Shown piece after piece: positions 62,856 to 64,000 of a stretch of 64,000 nucleotides of DNA. Below the pieces are notes generated by a model. That model was not told the DNA's origin. It did no database searches and saw nothing but the letters and a program-made list of their open reading frames with translations. Made by a program: the position numbers and the translations under genes. Numbering within the stretch: position 1 is the first letter of the stretch; the number at the start of each line of letters is the position of its first letter. Source of the DNA: Trissonchulus latispiculum (Eukaryota > Nematoda > Enoplea > Enoplida > Ironidae); assembly GCA_030248195.1 (NCBI GenBank), contig JASAND010017888.1:40917-104916 (forward strand). Direction: 5' to 3'.

Positions 62856-64000
62856 ATAATGATAACCTGGCCTCCCGGTTACGCAACCTACGTAACCTTG
62901 ACGACGCCCCCTCTGGAACAAACCCTGACCCTATCCGACTCCTGCGAAATAAAGGGGACAATTCGTGGCGGCTCGCCCCCCGCCATTCCAAGAGCGCTCG
63001 TCACGATTCTGTCCCCCCAACCGCAACTTCGGCCAACCCCTTTACCCCGGAACAGTGGGCACCTTACTTTGAATTGGGTGACATGTTCCAGGAAGTCCGC
63101 GAGGAGCTGAACGAGGTTGAGGCAGCCCAATATGAAGTGTTAACCTCTGTGGGCCACGCCACTAGAAAGGCTAACGAAGACTTTCACACCACCATGACCC
63201 AGGTCCGAAGGAAAGTCGACGAGTTTGAGAACTTGCTTTTCGTCTTCATGGCCATGGACCGCCGCCGGACGGAGGAGCTGGAAGCATCTGGCCAACTCCG
63301 TCTCCCCAATATGTCCATTTTGGCTGACCCTCCTCCTCAACCTCAGCGTCCTCAGTCCGACCCCACGACCAATAAGACCGCTCCAAAATCGAAGAAAACC
63401 CGGTCCCCTACCCATAAACGGTCCTATTCTGAGGGGGAAGCCCCCTCTCAACCCGAAAAACCCATTGCTCCTAACCAACCCAGATCCCCCGAAAACACAC
63501 CGCCCCCCTCGCTTCCTCCGGATCCAACGCAATGTCTGGATGAGGAGGCGCAGACCTTGGACGCCTCACCACCCAAAAGCCCGCCCCCTAATCCCATCAG
63601 AGAAGCGGTCCAAGCCATTTTGATGGGCAACACATCCTTTTTCGCATCGCAATGCTCCCGTATTGTTCTGCGGAAAAGTCCCCTCATCCTGGTGAGCGTG
63701 TCCGGGGTCAAAGCCATTGCCCTCGTAGACTCCGGGGCCAATATTTGCCTCATCTCCAAGGCATTTTTCGACCGCGTAAATGCCTCGGGTATCTTCTCCC
63801 TTTCCCTGGACACTGCGACGGTGGCCAAAGTGTCCACTGCTGCAGCGGGTTCCACCCTCCAAATAATCGGCTCTTGCGAACTCCCTTTTGTTTGTAATAA
63901 CCATAAATTCAGTTTCACCTTCCATGTAACCCAAGGGTTACACCAGGACGTCATAATTGGATATGACTTCCTGGAAAGAGCCGATTGGTCCATCATCCCA
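62852..64000 (+). CDS. Retrotransposon pol start: linker and retropepsin, runs off the window
   Basis: Open without a stop to the window end. A coiled-coil-like stretch (DMFQEVREELNEVEAAQYEV; RRKVDEFENLLFVFMAMDRR) and a proline-rich linker precede an aspartic protease with the active-site triad in ALVDSGANICLIS and the second conserved strand in DVIIGYDFLERADWS. The protease matures the polyprotein in this element class. Reverse transcriptase would follow outside the window. Confidence 0.8.

Larger units (their letters stand above)
57230..64000 (+). mobile_element. LTR retrotransposon (Ty3/gypsy-like), 5' part, runs off the window
   Basis: Gag with a CCHC knuckle, a long extra block and a retropepsin lie in order on the + strand, and the + strand becomes strikingly C-rich from about 57230. 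Reverse transcriptase would follow beyond the window. Stretch 57230-59378 should hold the 5' LTR and leader but cannot be delimited, because the second LTR is not visible. Candidate primer-binding starts are TTGGTTGGATTCCGGG near 59111 and TTTGGTGAG near 59342. At least four frameshifts break the coding region, so this copy looks inactive. Confidence 0.82.

Overview
The window is animal nuclear DNA, most likely from an invertebrate and plausibly a protostome. The evidence is GT-AG introns throughout, a giant sarcomeric Ig/Fn3/kinase gene, a TWK-type two-pore potassium channel gene, and introns packed with DNA transposons, foldback elements and tRNA-derived repeats. No bacterial gene structure is present. 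The species cannot be named from the sequence.

Bases 308-50935 (+) hold the 3' part of one giant muscle-type gene. I could chain 51 coding exons with compatible splice phases and no internal stop, giving about 3,570 residues. The order is five Fn3 domains, two Ig, one Fn3, a complete MLCK/titin-type kinase with an autoinhibitory, probably calmodulin-binding tail, then 19 complete Ig domains, one interposed Fn3 and two half-Ig units. The gene ends in a non-Ig tail after a 5.4 kb intron. Its 5' end lies upstream of the window.

Bases 51828-57087 (-) hold the last three coding exons of a K2P (TWK-like) channel, convergent with the muscle gene. Its largest intron contains a separate two-exon gene on the opposite strand (55698-56476), which encodes a small secreted cysteine-rich protein.

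From about 57.2 kb to the window end lies the 5' part of an LTR retrotransposon (+ strand, very C-rich). It has gag with a CCHC knuckle, an unusual extra coding block with duplicated modules, and a retropepsin. Several frameshifts break it.

The introns carry many non-autonomous mobile elements that can be delimited from the sequence. These include two TTAA-flanked foldback elements, two PIF/Harbinger-like MITEs with TTA duplications, a hAT-like MITE with an 8-bp duplication, a poly(A) SINE with a 10-bp duplication, and several long palindromes. A recurrent theme is that the arms of the foldback elements are built from one short palindromic or GC-rich motif amplified many times, with a different motif in each element.
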